Shown here one piece after another: positions 9,101-18,701 of a stretch of DNA of 64,000 bases (position 1 is the stretch's first letter; each line of letters begins with the position of its first letter). The translations under genes and the position numbers were made by a program. The notes under the pieces were generated by a model that worked only from the letters and a program-made list of their open reading frames with translations, was not told where the DNA came from and did no database searches. Source of the stretch: Pseudocitrobacter vendiensis. GTDB taxonomy: Bacteria > Pseudomonadota > Gammaproteobacteria > Enterobacterales > Enterobacteriaceae. The DNA lies in the NCBI RefSeq assembly GCF_943590815.1, contig NZ_CALSBS010000006.1, positions 62,001 through 126,000 of the forward strand. The letters run 5' to 3'.

Positions 9101-9970
9101 ATGAACATCTCAAAGGATGCAGGGGAAATAGTTGGTGTTTTCGGTTGGGCGAAATTTAGATTTATAGGATGTATAGTTTGTGCAGTAATATTCATTGGTG
9201 TTGCTATTCTTTGTTTTTCTTTAATGAACATCCCCACTTCAAGAGAAGCTGCGCACGGTGGGGCTTATTTTGATACAACGGGTTGGCCTGTATCACCCTT
9301 TATATTATTTATGAGTGTCGGTGGTGGGTTGTTGATTCTGGCCGCGATTACTTTGCTCGTTGCCAGGTCGGTTAAAGCAAAATATACCTTCACCGTGTAT
9401 GAAGAGGGCATAGCCAGTCGATGTGGCGGGAAAGAGACCTATATCCCCTTTAGAGATATTGAGGATGTCTATCTCTTCTCTGTTGGTCGTGGAAATTACT
9501 CGGGTGAATTAAATTCACTGGCTTACCGTAAGTCCAGACAAAATGACTGGATTATCATTTCGCTGTTAAATACCGATTCGGAAAAGCTGATTTCCTTGTT
9601 CCGGCAGCTTCATGCTGAGCAAAGAAGCAGAGCGTTGCAGGAAAAAATCGAGCAGGGACAAAAGGTGAGGTTTGACTATGTTAGCGCGAAGAATGTGTGG
9701 TTAAAGCGGGCATTCGCATTACGAATTGCAGATTATTTAAAAATAGATGCATCCTTAAAGCCTCTTTATCTGACGAAAGAGGGTATTGTTATTGATGAGA
9801 AAAACATCGTCATCAATAAGACGGATTGCATAACGAATGACAGCTGGGTAGAAAATCTGTATGTGTTTGATAGTCATGGTAGCAAGAAATTCTCAATGAT
9901 GTTTCCAACGATAATTTCTGGGGATGCCTTTATTACGACTTTAAATAAAGTAATTGAAACGAAAGATTAA
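9101..9970 (+). CDS. Uncharacterised two-TM membrane protein with PH-like cytoplasmic region
   Basis: I do not recognise this gene with certainty. I chose ATG 9101 because CAGGGAA precedes it at good spacing; an in-frame TTG at 9068 would add 11 residues. The 289-residue product has two membrane segments (about residues 18-41 and 70-92). A soluble C-terminal part follows in which strand-rich blocks (YTFTVYEEGIASR, YIPFRDIEDVYLF, LYLTKEGIVIDEKNIVI) resemble two bacterial PH-like/DUF6585-type repeats joined by a helix. The gene is clearly richer in A+T than feaB and tynA, uses more A/T-ending codons and has no K-12 counterpart here, which suggests acquisition by transfer. A REP unit follows it. 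Confidence 0.6.
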   Translation: MNISKDAGEIVGVFGWAKFRFIGCIVCAVIFIGVAILCFSLMNIPTSREAAHGGAYFDTTGWPVSPFILFMSVGGGLLILAAITLLVARSVKAKYTFTVYEEGIASRCGGKETYIPFRDIEDVYLFSVGRGNYSGELNSLAYRKSRQNDWIIISLLNTDSEKLISLFRQLHAEQRSRALQEKIEQGQKVRFDYVSAKNVWLKRAFALRIADYLKIDASLKPLYLTKEGIVIDEKNIVINKTDCITNDSWVENLYVFDSHGSKKFSMMFPTIISGDAFITTLNKVIETKD

Positions 9971-9977
9971 TGCTCGA

Positions 9978-10013
9978 TGTAGGCCGGATAAGGCGTTTAT
10001 GCCGCATCCGGCA
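9978..10013. repeat. REP element
   Basis: A single palindromic REP unit, TGTAGGCCGGATAAGG ... GCCGCATCCGGCA, immediately after the uncharacterised gene and before the tynA-end hairpin. Confidence 0.85.
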
Positions 10014-10040
10014 TCAACAAAGCCCACCGTGTCAGCAATC

Positions 10041-10065
10041 AGGAACGGCGCAAAGCGCCGTTCCT
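10041..10065. terminator. Hairpin at the convergent end of tynA
   Basis: A perfect 11-bp stem, AGGAACGGCGC / GCGCCGTTCCT, with a 3-base AAA loop, 14 bases past the tynA stop. It lacks a long U-run but its stability suggests a transcription end or mRNA-protecting hairpin. Confidence 0.6.
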
Positions 10066-10078
10066 GCTACTCACCCCA

Positions 10079-12349
10079 TCACTTCTCTTTCTTCGCCCCC
10101 AACGTTGGCGTTTCATCAAAGAAGTTCCACGGTTTCAGCAGCGTATGCACCCACTCCGTTGGCATAATCGGCCACTCTTCGGCGCGGGCGACGTGAGTGG
10201 TGCCGGTCGTCATCCACACGACCGTATCGGTGTTGTCCAGCGACTCATTGTCTTTGGTGTACTGACCGAGCCCGGTATCGTGCGTTGAACGGTTCGGGTA
10301 TTTCCCTTCCGGGAAACGCTCGTCCGGATGATAACGCGTCACCCACAGCTGTTTATCCATAAAGCTCAGACGGTGGTAAATCCACTCATCCGGGGCGAAC
10401 TGCGCGCCTTTGGCGACCGGATGCGTGCCGCCCGCGTACGGGATAATCTGATAGGAAACCGGGTTACCCATGCGGTTTTCTTTGTGCGGGTTGCTCAGCA
10501 GACGAATGGTACCCGGGTCAAATTTCTGCGCTGCGTCCTTCTCATTGCTGATGGCATACTCGTTGATCTGCATAGTACTGGATCGTGGGCCGCCTGCGGT
10601 ATTCGGTTTCACTACCGGGTCCATCGCCACCAGGCTGTTGTTCTCGCCATCAACGTCGAGGTCGAGGCGGAAGTTGTAGATATGCTGGTGGGTGGTGCCG
10701 ACAATATTATGGTCGATCAGCGTACCGTAACGCGTATCGTCTTTCGCGCTCGGGTCGTGCATGGTTTTGGCCTTCACGCCTTTTACCGCTTCAATACCTG
10801 TTGCGCCCGCATCAATGCCGATGGTGCCATTTTCGTGGAAGATCCAGTCGAAAATGTAATCATAGTTACCTACGGTGCTGATCCAGCGTACCACCAGCTC
10901 ACGACGCTGGGTGCTGACGTTTGGCTGGCCCATCTCCTGATGCTTATACTCCGGCCCGGCATAGCGTTCAAATACGGCAATCGCGCGCGGGATCTCGGTT
11001 GGTGTACCGGTATAATCAGCGATGGTTTCGTTGAGCAGCACGGCGTTGGAGGGCGCATCTTTGCCGCGGGCGATAGGCGAGGTCAGGGTACCCATGCCGT
11101 AATCACCGGAATCCAGATACGCTTTGAAGTACCAGCCGATATCAGGGTCGCCGTAAGGCACAATCATCCCGCCCAGCGATCCTTCATACATCACTTTGCG
11201 CTTAGTGCCGTTATCGTTATAGGTGACAGTAGAAATCATTGGGCCGACGCGGGAGTTCATGCTCAGGTGGAAATCCCAGTTACGCCAATGGATCATGTCG
11301 CCGGTGATGGTGTAGTTTTTGCCTTCCGGTTCAATGATATCCAGCGGTTTCACCGCCGGGGCGACGCGGTCACGCCCATCGTAGGCGCGTGCAGCCATCG
11401 GCACCGGGATCACCGGGCCTTCTTCCAGCTTCACAATCTTTTTCTGTTCCAGGTCAACAACGGCGACCAGGTTCTCAATCGGATGCGCCCAGTAGTTGCC
11501 ATCGCCGACGTCCAGATAACTGATCACTTTCAGCAGACGTGCATCCTGTTTCAGGCCGTCTTTGCCGTCAAAATAGCCCACGGTGAGTGGGGTGGTGATC
11601 ACTTTTTTCGGGTCGTTAATGCCGCGTTTTTTCAGCGCTTCAGCGTATTCTGTGCTGGCGTTGATGATGTTCTGTACGCTGGTGAAATCGTCAATCAGCA
11701 CCATGCCATGTGCGTCTTTGATTGGCTGCCAGGAGAGGATCTTTTTGTTTTGCAGATCGACCACGCCTTCGATGATGTGCTTGCCATCCAGCATGATGAC
11801 ATCCGCTTTACGCGGCTCGGTCACGGTTTTGCCTTCCAGCGCAAAGGCCCACACGGCGGCTTTCTCAGGCGAACGCAGAGAGATCTCGGTAAAGCGGGTG
11901 TTTGGTTTGAAATCTGGCGACGCTTTGACGATGTCGACAGCCTGTTTGATTTCGTCCGCGCTCAGGGCATTGAGCGGGTGCGGGGCTTTCTCAACCTGGA
12001 AGGTTTGATCAAGACCAGACTGGAAAACATCGTTGATGAACGTTTCAGAAACCCAGGCTTTGTTATCCTTCATCACCACCGGGACTTGCAGATTCAGCGG
12101 CTGGCCGTTGACGATCGCGGTTTTCGCGCCTGGTTTTACTTTAACGTAAGCGCCATCTTTAATCAGCGTGAAAACTTGTGCGTAGTCATCCCATTGCACA
12201 TCGGCCCCAAAATCAGCCAGCGTTTTATCCATCGGCACCATGTGGGCTTCGCCGCCATGGGCAAAAACCGGCGATTGCCAGGCGCAAAACAGGGCTACGG
12301 CGAGAGCCAGTGCCGTCTTACGGGGAGAAAGAATAGAGGAGCTTACCAT
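10079..12349 (-). CDS. tynA: Primary-amine oxidase, copper/topaquinone, periplasmic
   Basis: 756 residues (E. coli 757). A Sec signal peptide ends near SPVFA before HGGEAH. The TPQ cofactor precursor Tyr lies in the family motif VGNYDYIFDW, and Cu-binding His residues occur in the HQHIYNFRLDLDVDG block. The enzyme oxidises phenethylamine and tyramine in the periplasm to aldehydes, NH3 and H2O2. Its promoter region contains FeaR-type boxes. Unlike K-12, an extra gene separates it from feaB. Confidence 0.97.
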   Translation of the reverse strand: MVSSSILSPRKTALALAVALFCAWQSPVFAHGGEAHMVPMDKTLADFGADVQWDDYAQVFTLIKDGAYVKVKPGAKTAIVNGQPLNLQVPVVMKDNKAWVSETFINDVFQSGLDQTFQVEKAPHPLNALSADEIKQAVDIVKASPDFKPNTRFTEISLRSPEKAAVWAFALEGKTVTEPRKADVIMLDGKHIIEGVVDLQNKKILSWQPIKDAHGMVLIDDFTSVQNIINASTEYAEALKKRGINDPKKVITTPLTVGYFDGKDGLKQDARLLKVISYLDVGDGNYWAHPIENLVAVVDLEQKKIVKLEEGPVIPVPMAARAYDGRDRVAPAVKPLDIIEPEGKNYTITGDMIHWRNWDFHLSMNSRVGPMISTVTYNDNGTKRKVMYEGSLGGMIVPYGDPDIGWYFKAYLDSGDYGMGTLTSPIARGKDAPSNAVLLNETIADYTGTPTEIPRAIAVFERYAGPEYKHQEMGQPNVSTQRRELVVRWISTVGNYDYIFDWIFHENGTIGIDAGATGIEAVKGVKAKTMHDPSAKDDTRYGTLIDHNIVGTTHQHIYNFRLDLDVDGENNSLVAMDPVVKPNTAGGPRSSTMQINEYAISNEKDAAQKFDPGTIRLLSNPHKENRMGNPVSYQIIPYAGGTHPVAKGAQFAPDEWIYHRLSFMDKQLWVTRYHPDERFPEGKYPNRSTHDTGLGQYTKDNESLDNTDTVVWMTTGTTHVARAEEWPIMPTEWVHTLLKPWNFFDETPTLGAKKEK

Positions 12350-12445
12350 TATAAACCTCGTCTTGTTGTTGTGTTTCTCGCGCGTGACCGCGCTCTGCGG
12401 GCGGTTTTTAACGCTTTCACCCTATCAGCCCTGCGGTAAAGTGGT

Positions 12446-12482
12446 TTGCCTGCACCTGCCAGGTTGTTTGGCAGTTTTGCCA
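12446..12482 (-). promoter_or_regulatory. Tandem FeaR boxes upstream of tynA
   Basis: Read on the minus strand, TGGCA at 12482-12478 with AAA at 12469-12467 matches the FeaR pattern TGNCA-N8-AAA exactly. A second TGGCA at 12461-12457 is followed after 8 bases by CAA (one mismatch). The spacing is again 21 bp, as at feaB. The boxes start about 108 bp before the tynA start codon, leaving room for the promoter. Confidence 0.68.
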
Positions 12483-12486
12483 GATA

Positions 12487-12510
12487 TAAAAAATGCCTCC
12501 GGGGAGGCAT
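12487..12510 (-). terminator. Intrinsic terminator of yqiK
   Basis: On the minus strand the stem ATGCCTCC / GGAGGCAT is followed by TTTTTATA. It lies 25 bases after the yqiK stop codon and only a few bases from the FeaR boxes of tynA, shielding that promoter from yqiJK transcription. Confidence 0.8.
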
Positions 12511-12534
12511 GAGTTTTAATAATCAAAACGCAGT

Positions 12535-14229
12535 TTACTCGCGAGCCACACGCTCTTCTGCCAGGATATTCTCAGCAGGTTTTGCATGGGGCTCGATAGC
12601 TTTTAGCGGCTCAGCCAGCTCAGACAACGATCCACCAGACAGGCCGATTTCTTTTAACAGTGAATCAATCAGCGGTGCCTGAGTGCGATAAGAGAGTGCC
12701 GCAGACAAGGCCTGTTCCGCCAGATTGCCGCCGTTTGCTGTGCTAGTGGTGACGTCGCCCGCTGCCCCACCACGATTCAATCCATCAACCTGGATGATTT
12801 TTATACCGTCGATAGACTTCATTGGCTCAACGGATTTCTCAATTACGGACGGCAGTGACTGTAACAGAGCCAGTTTAAATTTAAGGCTGGTTTGTTCATC
12901 AGAAAGTACGTTGATGGCGTCATTCAGCGCGCGTTGTGCTTCCGCTTCAGCAAGGCCTTTTTTACGCGTTGCTTCCGCAAGTTCAACAATGGCTGCGGCC
13001 TGCATTTCCGCTGCTTCTTTCTCGGCTTTCGCCCGCACGGTCAGTTCAACCGCCTGGGTTTCTGCATCCTGTGCGGCAGCGATCAGCGCAACCTGTTTCG
13101 CGCGGTCAGCTTCTGCAGTCTGGCGCGTGGTCTCAACATTTTGCTGCGAGCGAACCGCCTCTGCCAGCGCATCGTTAGCGCGGGCTTCTGCCTGGGATTG
13201 CTGTTCAGATTTCGCCGCGATGGCAATAGATTTGGTCTGGTTAGCAATCTCGGTAACCTGCTGCTGTTCAATTTCTTTTATGCGAACTTCACGTTCGGCT
13301 TCCACTTTGCGCGAACGCACAGCCTGCTCACGCTCGATTTCGGCTTCCTGAATCTGACGCTCGGCAAGAATACGTGTTTGTTCCGCTTCACGGTGACGCT
13401 CGGCTTCAAACGCGGCAATTTTTGCATTTTGCTCAGCAGTGCGGGTTTTCACCTGTTGCTCCTGCTCCAGCGTCATGAACGCTTCCTGCTGCTCGATCTC
13501 CAGCTTACGCGACAACGCATCGCGGTTTTTCTCACGCACAGCCACTTCCACATCCTGCTCGACTTCGTTACGTTCCCGGCGACGGCGTTCCGTTTCCTGC
13601 GTCAGTTTTGTCAGGCCTTCGGCATCAAAGGCGTTGTTTGGGTTGAAATGTACTTTTTCTGTCTGGTTAAAATTGGTTAACGAGACGCTTTCCAGCTCCA
13701 GACCGTTCTTTGACAGATCTTCTGCAACGGTGTTTTGTACACCCTGGACAAAGTTTTCACGCGTATCCTGAAGTTCATGCATGGTCATTTGCGAGGCGGT
13801 CGCGCGCAGGGCATCCACGAATTTATCTTCAATGAGCACGCGTAAATCTTCCGGTGAAAGGGTTCGTTGCCCCAGCGTTTGCGCAGCGGTTGCAATGCCG
13901 TCCACGGTAGGTTTGACCCGTACAAAGAAGGCCACGACGACATCGACACGCATACGATCTTTTGTGATCAGGCTATCGATCGTTGAACGGCTGACCTCCA
14001 GTTTCAGGGTATTCATGTTGATAGGAATGATCTCGTGGAAGATGGGCATGACAATTGCGCCTCCGCTCATTACCACTTTTTGCCCACCCAGTCCCGTTCG
14101 AACAAAGGATTGCTCGGCGGAAGCCCGACGATATAACCTTGCGAAAATAATCCCAACAACCAGCAGAATGAAGACCGCGATGATAGCGGTAAACATCCAT
14201 GACGGCAGCATGCCAATAACATCATCCAT
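12535..14229 (-). CDS. yqiK: Flotillin-family (SPFH) membrane protein YqiK
   Basis: Start placed at ATG 14229 (AAGGA upstream), as in E. coli YqiK; an upstream in-frame codon would add 8 residues. The 564-residue protein has an N-terminal membrane helix (about residues 10-30), an SPFH/band-7 domain (about 40-220), and a long Glu/Arg/Ala/Gln-rich coiled coil (about 220-450). An oligomerisation tail includes AEQALSAALSYRTQ. Flotillins organise membrane microdomains. It forms an operon with yqiJ, 27 bases upstream. In K-12 yqiJK is near glgS, far from tynA. Confidence 0.93.
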   Translation of the reverse strand: MDDVIGMLPSWMFTAIIAVFILLVVGIIFARLYRRASAEQSFVRTGLGGQKVVMSGGAIVMPIFHEIIPINMNTLKLEVSRSTIDSLITKDRMRVDVVVAFFVRVKPTVDGIATAAQTLGQRTLSPEDLRVLIEDKFVDALRATASQMTMHELQDTRENFVQGVQNTVAEDLSKNGLELESVSLTNFNQTEKVHFNPNNAFDAEGLTKLTQETERRRRERNEVEQDVEVAVREKNRDALSRKLEIEQQEAFMTLEQEQQVKTRTAEQNAKIAAFEAERHREAEQTRILAERQIQEAEIEREQAVRSRKVEAEREVRIKEIEQQQVTEIANQTKSIAIAAKSEQQSQAEARANDALAEAVRSQQNVETTRQTAEADRAKQVALIAAAQDAETQAVELTVRAKAEKEAAEMQAAAIVELAEATRKKGLAEAEAQRALNDAINVLSDEQTSLKFKLALLQSLPSVIEKSVEPMKSIDGIKIIQVDGLNRGGAAGDVTTSTANGGNLAEQALSAALSYRTQAPLIDSLLKEIGLSGGSLSELAEPLKAIEPHAKPAENILAEERVARE

Positions 14230-14256
14230 TATGTAGTCCTTTAAATTAATCAAAAA

Positions 14257-14886
14257 TTACAAATGATCTGGCCATGGATTAATTTCGGCCAGATAACGCG
14301 TTGCAGAGAGGCGGCCAATAATTAGCACCTTATCTCCCTTATGAAATACTTTCCCTTCTTCGGGTTCCAGTAATAAATAGTGCGTTTGCCCGAATTTGTC
14401 GGTGAATTTCCCTTCGCCAGGACACCCCACGGTGGCTGTATGTCCGGTCATTATTGCCATGCAGCCAATATAGTCATCTTCCGCGATAGCAGTGGTTTCA
14501 TCACGCGGTAGCCACGGGGCGATGGCCTTGCCACTGTAATGAACAGCAATTACGGAGAGCACCAGTGAGACGGGGACAAGCAGCAGGTTGCTGAGGGGAT
14601 TGTGCCAAAGTGACACGGCACCATGTTGTATAAGGATGCCAAACAGGCCGAAATAACCAGCCAGCAGACACAGAATAACCAACGCCGGAATCCGTCCGAT
14701 ATTCATATAATGCATCACTTGCCCGATATTACCGGATGTTAAAGCATCATAATGCTGGAGATGTGCATCAAGCGCGCTGGAAAGTAAATGCCCAAAGATA
14801 AGCGCGATGAGTTCAATTAACCCAATAAGAAGAACAAATGAAATGGCGAACAGGTAGGGCGAGTTATAATCTGAAAATAGAATCAT
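14257..14886 (-). CDS. yqiJ: YqiJ (NfeD-like) inner-membrane protein, YqiK partner
   Basis: ATG 14886 is preceded by AGAGGA and gives 209 residues, the E. coli length. Three to four membrane helices (segments near residues 10-35, 68-92 and 100-122) precede a C-terminal OB-fold typical of NfeD-like proteins ([22 protein letters not shown]). NfeD-type proteins are regularly encoded next to flotillins and act with them in the membrane. A promoter must lie in 14887-15135. Confidence 0.92.
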   Translation of the reverse strand: MILFSDYNSPYLFAISFVLLIGLIELIALIFGHLLSSALDAHLQHYDALTSGNIGQVMHYMNIGRIPALVILCLLAGYFGLFGILIQHGAVSLWHNPLSNLLLVPVSLVLSVIAVHYSGKAIAPWLPRDETTAIAEDDYIGCMAIMTGHTATVGCPGEGKFTDKFGQTHYLLLEPEEGKVFHKGDKVLIIGRLSATRYLAEINPWPDHL

Positions 14887-15135
14887 GCACGTATCCTCTT
14901 GCAACTGCGATCCCTGTTAATACCGTAAGGGACAGTTTCATCCCTGACAGTTACGTTTCGTTATAATAGCATGCGTGAGCAACCTTTCTGAACACGAAAA
15001 CGCGTTGCAACACTCTTAAAATTGGTGGGGAACGAGGTGAGTTGAGGGGCTAATTGTGCAGGGTACTCTGGCCCGATGATGTTGTGCACCCTCGGGCCGT
15101 TTCAGCCGTTGTATGGCGAGATTATCCGCAGACTA

Positions 15136-17178
15136 TCAGGCAAAATCCCCGTTCTGCCGCGCGACCAGGGTTAAAATCGAATACAGCGCAACCGCCTGCT
15201 GATGCTGGTTATAGATTTCAACCGACCATTCCACCACGCCGGTAGGTGTCTCTTCTGCTGTTTTCTGCCGCTTGATGGTTTTACGTTTACAGGTCAGCCG
15301 CACCTGAATGGTGTCGCCTGGTTTAACAGGCTCGATGAAACGCAGGTTTTCCATGCCGTAGTTGGCGATAACTGGCCCAACGCCCGGATCGACAAATAAC
15401 CCGGCCGCTGCGGAAATCAGGAAATAACCGTGGGCTACTCGCTCTCCAAACAGCGAGTCAGCAGCGGCGAGTTTGTCCATATGCGCGTAGAAGTGGTCAC
15501 CGCTCAGACAGGCAAAGTTCACAACGTCCGCTTCGGTGACGGTGCGACGATGGGTCAGCAGGCTGTCGCCGGGTTGGATCTCTTCGAAGTATTTACGGAA
15601 CGGATGGACGCGATCTTCCACCACTGCCGCGCCGCGTACCCACTGCTTGCCAATGGCGGCGAGCATGGTTGGGCTGCCCTGAATAGCGGTACGCTGCATG
15701 TAGTGTTTTACCGAGCGTAACCCGCCCAGCTCTTCACCCCCGCCCGCACGGCCCGGGCCGCCGTGTACCAGTTGCGGCAGAGGGGAGCCGTGACCGGTCG
15801 ATTCTTTCGAAGACTCTTCGTTCAGTACCTGAATACGCCCGTGCGCGCGTGCCGCGCCGAGAATAAACTCGCGCGCTAATGCGCCATCGGCGGTCACCAG
15901 CGTGCCTGCCAGACTACCTTCACCCGCCCGTGCCAGCGCCAGCGCGTGGTCGCGGTTCTGATACGGCATCAGGGTCGCAACCGGGCCAAAGGCTTCAATG
16001 GCATGCGCGGCTTTAATCTCATCCGGCTGCGGGCAAAGCAGTAACGTTGGCGGGAAGAATGCCCCGGCAGCTTTGTCATCTGCTTTGCCACCCAGTAGAA
16101 TCTGACATCCCGCGGCAACCAGTAAATCTACTTTCTCCTGCACATCCTGACGCTGGTCGATATTCACCAGCGCGCCCATTTTCACACCTTCCTGCGCCGG
16201 GTCGCCAACGACGATTTTTCCCAGACGCGCAATCAGCGCTTCACTGACAGCATTGATTTGCTGCTGCGGCACGATGATACGGCGAATAGCCGTACATTTT
16301 TGTCCAGCTTTAGCGGTCATCTCGCGCACGATTTCGCGAATGAACAGCGCGAATTCCGGTTGCTCTGGCGTGACGTCTTCACCCAGTACGCAGCAGTTCA
16401 GAGAGTCGGCTTCCATGGTGAATGGAATCGACTTCGCGACGATGTTGGGATGCACGCGCAGCTGTTGCCCGGTGGCGGCAGAGCCGGTGAAAGTGACCAC
16501 ATCCTGGCTGTCGAGCTTATCGAGCAGATCACCCGCACCACCGCAAATGACGCTCAACGCGCCGTCAGGCACCAGGCCGCTGTCGATAATCGATTTCACC
16601 ATCGCCTGAGTTAGCTGGGCGCTGGCGGTGGCCGGTTTGATAATCGCCGCCATCCCGGCAAGCCAGGTAGGGGCCAGTTTTTCCAGCATGCCCCAGCAGG
16701 GGAAGTTGAAGGCGTTAATGTGAACGGCTACGCCTGATTTTGAAGTCAGCACGTGGCGCGCGGCAAATCCACCCGCTTTTGAGAGTGGGATCAGCTCATC
16801 TTCCGGCCACAACGTGTCGTCCGGCAGTTCACGGTTTCCCAGGCCTGCGTAGGTAAACAGCGTGCCGATCCCGCCTTCGATATCCACCCAACTGTCCGCG
16901 CGCGTGGCACCGGTTTGTGCTGACAGTGCGTAGAAATGTTCTTTTTCTGCTAACAGGTGTTTAGCCACCGCTTTCAGCATGGCGGCACGTTCAATGAAGG
17001 TCATTGCCTGGAGCGCGCTGCTGCCTTTCTCAATGGCATAACGGCGGGCCTGTGCCATATCCAGCCCTTCGCTAGTGACTTCCCACAGCGCGTCGCCGCT
17101 GATGGCGTGATGAATGGTACGGGCGCGCCCCTGGCCGGTTTGCCATGCGCCGGATAAGAAGCTGGCTAACTGCTGCAT
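15136..17178 (-). CDS. paaZ: Bifunctional oxepin-CoA hydrolase / semialdehyde dehydrogenase
   Basis: 680 residues. An N-terminal aldehyde dehydrogenase domain (about 1-520) contains the general base Glu in FTMEADSLN and nucleophilic Cys in [13 protein letters not shown]-terminal MaoC-like hydratase domain (about 530-680) contains the hot-dog motif [13 protein letters not shown]. It opens the oxepin-CoA ring and oxidises the resulting semialdehyde to 3-oxo-5,6-didehydrosuberyl-CoA. It is transcribed divergently from paaA, with a GGAG ribosome binding site, from the shared PaaX-controlled region. Confidence 0.97.
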   Translation of the reverse strand: MQQLASFLSGAWQTGQGRARTIHHAISGDALWEVTSEGLDMAQARRYAIEKGSSALQAMTFIERAAMLKAVAKHLLAEKEHFYALSAQTGATRADSWVDIEGGIGTLFTYAGLGNRELPDDTLWPEDELIPLSKAGGFAARHVLTSKSGVAVHINAFNFPCWGMLEKLAPTWLAGMAAIIKPATASAQLTQAMVKSIIDSGLVPDGALSVICGGAGDLLDKLDSQDVVTFTGSAATGQQLRVHPNIVAKSIPFTMEADSLNCCVLGEDVTPEQPEFALFIREIVREMTAKAGQKCTAIRRIIVPQQQINAVSEALIARLGKIVVGDPAQEGVKMGALVNIDQRQDVQEKVDLLVAAGCQILLGGKADDKAAGAFFPPTLLLCPQPDEIKAAHAIEAFGPVATLMPYQNRDHALALARAGEGSLAGTLVTADGALAREFILGAARAHGRIQVLNEESSKESTGHGSPLPQLVHGGPGRAGGGEELGGLRSVKHYMQRTAIQGSPTMLAAIGKQWVRGAAVVEDRVHPFRKYFEEIQPGDSLLTHRRTVTEADVVNFACLSGDHFYAHMDKLAAADSLFGERVAHGYFLISAAAGLFVDPGVGPVIANYGMENLRFIEPVKPGDTIQVRLTCKRKTIKRQKTAEETPTGVVEWSVEIYNQHQQAVALYSILTLVARQNGDFA

Positions 17179-17410
17179 CGCTAATCTCCAAATGTTACGT
17201 GATTTCGTTATACATAGTTAAATTGTGAATCATAAATCGCAAGCTGATTTTTAATGTTTTTTTAACATTGTGATCGCTGCGTGGTTTGCATGATGATTCA
17301 AATTATTGTTAATAAATGTTTTATTTAAATGCTTTGCGAGAGCTGTCACATAATGCACAAACAAAATTTGTGGTTTTATTTAACTAATGTGTAACTTTTA
17401 GAAAAGAAAG

Positions 17411-17450
17411 TGATTCACATATGTTTGTGGTGTGAATGTTTTTAGAATCA
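17411..17450 (+). promoter_or_regulatory. Putative PaaX operator at the paaA promoter
   Basis: TGATTC at 17411-17416 and GAATCA at 17445-17450 form an interrupted inverted repeat like the TGATTC-N27-GAATCA element reported for the E. coli paa promoters (28 bases between them here). Inside it, TTCACA and TGTGAA form a second inverted pair. It ends 14 bp before the paaA start. Further half-sites TGAATCA (17226-17232) and TGATTCA (17294-17300) lie towards paaZ. Confidence 0.6.
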
Positions 17451-17464
17451 TAAAAGGTGATGAC

Positions 17465-18394
17465 GTGACAGAAGAACAACGCTTTAACCAGCGCATCGCG
17501 CAGGAAACGGCCATCGAACCGCAGGACTGGATGCCGGACGCCTACCGTAAAACGCTGATCCGCCAGATTGGTCAGCATGCCCACTCAGAAATTGTTGGCA
17601 TGCTGCCGGAAGGAAACTGGATCACCCGTGCACCGACGCTGCGTCGTAAAGCCATTCTGCTGGCGAAGGTACAGGATGAAGCGGGGCACGGCCTCTATCT
17701 CTACAGCGCAGCGGAAACCCTTGGCTGTGCGCGTGAAGACATCTACCAGAAGATGCTCGATGGGCGCATGAAGTACTCCTCGATCTTTAACTATCCGACC
17801 CTGAGCTGGGCTGATATCGGCGTGATTGGCTGGCTGGTCGACGGCGCGGCGATTGTTAACCAGGTGGCGCTGTGCCGTACCTCTTACGGTCCATATGCCC
17901 GTGCAATGGTGAAAATCTGTAAAGAAGAGAGCTTCCATCAGCGTCAGGGTCATGAAGCCTGCATGGCGCTGGCGCAGGGTAGCGAATCTCAGCGTCAGAT
18001 GTTGCAGGACGCCATCAACCGTTTCTGGTGGCCGGCGCTGATGATGTTTGGGCCAAACGACGACAACTCGCCGAACAGTGCCCAGAGCCTGGAGTGGCGC
18101 ATCAAGCTGTTTACCAATGATGAACTGCGTCAGCGCTTTGTCGATAACACCGTCCCGCAGGTTGAAATGCTGGGGATGACCATTCCTGATGCTGATCTTC
18201 ATTTTGATGAAACGACCGGCCACTACCAGTTTGGTGAAATCAACTGGAACGAATTCAACGACGTGATTCACGGTCGTGGCATCTGTAACCACGAACGTCT
18301 GGCAGCAAAACGCAAAGCCTGGGAAGAGGGCGCGTGGGTGCGGGAAGCCGCGCTGGCGCATGCGCAAAAACAACAAACCCGCAACGCGGCATAA
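17465..18394 (+). CDS. paaA: Phenylacetyl-CoA 1,2-epoxidase, catalytic subunit A
   Basis: GTG 17465 follows AAAGGTGA and gives 309 residues, as in E. coli; a longer upstream frame lacks support. It is the di-iron oxygenase subunit of the PaaABCE complex that converts phenylacetyl-CoA to the ring-1,2-epoxide. Iron ligands fall in the motifs [13 protein letters not shown] and [13 protein letters not shown]. First gene of the paaABCDEFGHIJK operon; paaB starts 11 bases after its stop. Confidence 0.97.
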   Translation: MTEEQRFNQRIAQETAIEPQDWMPDAYRKTLIRQIGQHAHSEIVGMLPEGNWITRAPTLRRKAILLAKVQDEAGHGLYLYSAAETLGCAREDIYQKMLDGRMKYSSIFNYPTLSWADIGVIGWLVDGAAIVNQVALCRTSYGPYARAMVKICKEESFHQRQGHEACMALAQGSESQRQMLQDAINRFWWPALMMFGPNDDNSPNSAQSLEWRIKLFTNDELRQRFVDNTVPQVEMLGMTIPDADLHFDETTGHYQFGEINWNEFNDVIHGRGICNHERLAAKRKAWEEGAWVREAALAHAQKQQTRNAA

Positions 18395-18405
18395 GGAGAA
18401 GCACC

Positions 18406-18693
18406 ATGAGCAATGTTTACTGGCCGTTATATGAAGTTTTTGTTCGCAGCAAACAGGGGTTGTCTCACCGTCACGTTGGCAGTCTGCACGCCGCCGATGA
18501 CGCGATGGCACTGGAAAACGCGCGCGACGCGTACACCCGTCGCAACGAAGGGTGCTCAATCTGGGTGGTGAAGGCGAGCGAGATCGTTGCCTCTCAGCCG
18601 GAAGAGCGCGGTGAGTTTTTCGACCCGTCGGAAAGCAAGGTCTACCGCCACCCGACGTTTTACACCATCCCTGATGGCATCGAGCACATGTGA
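18406..18693 (+). CDS. paaB: Phenylacetyl-CoA epoxidase subunit B
   Basis: 95 residues from ATG 18406 behind AAGGAGAAG. Small bridging subunit of the epoxidase, which links PaaAC heterodimers and is needed for full activity. The family sequence is clear throughout (SNVYWPLYEVFVRSKQGLSH, HRHVGSLHAADD). paaC begins 8 bases after its stop. Confidence 0.96.
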   Translation: MSNVYWPLYEVFVRSKQGLSHRHVGSLHAADDAMALENARDAYTRRNEGCSIWVVKASEIVASQPEERGEFFDPSESKVYRHPTFYTIPDGIEHM

Positions 18694-18701
18694 GGTGGGT
18701 G

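Noticed and set aside
10328-12439. Long open frame (703 codons) on the plus strand across tynA
   Set aside because: It is the antisense shadow of the well-supported tynA gene. The translation is low-complexity His/Val/Arg-rich text with no family features and no ribosome binding site.
12892-13680. 262-codon plus-strand frame opposite yqiK, rich in Phe/Leu/Cys, looking like a membrane protein
   Set aside because: It is the complement of the Glu/Ala/Gln/Arg coiled-coil repeats of YqiK, which gives an artefactual hydrophobic translation.
15070-15101. GGCCCGA ... TCGGGCC inverted repeat near the paaZ end
   Set aside because: Stem of only 7 bp with a 15-base loop and no T-run in the paaZ direction; too weak to call as a terminator.
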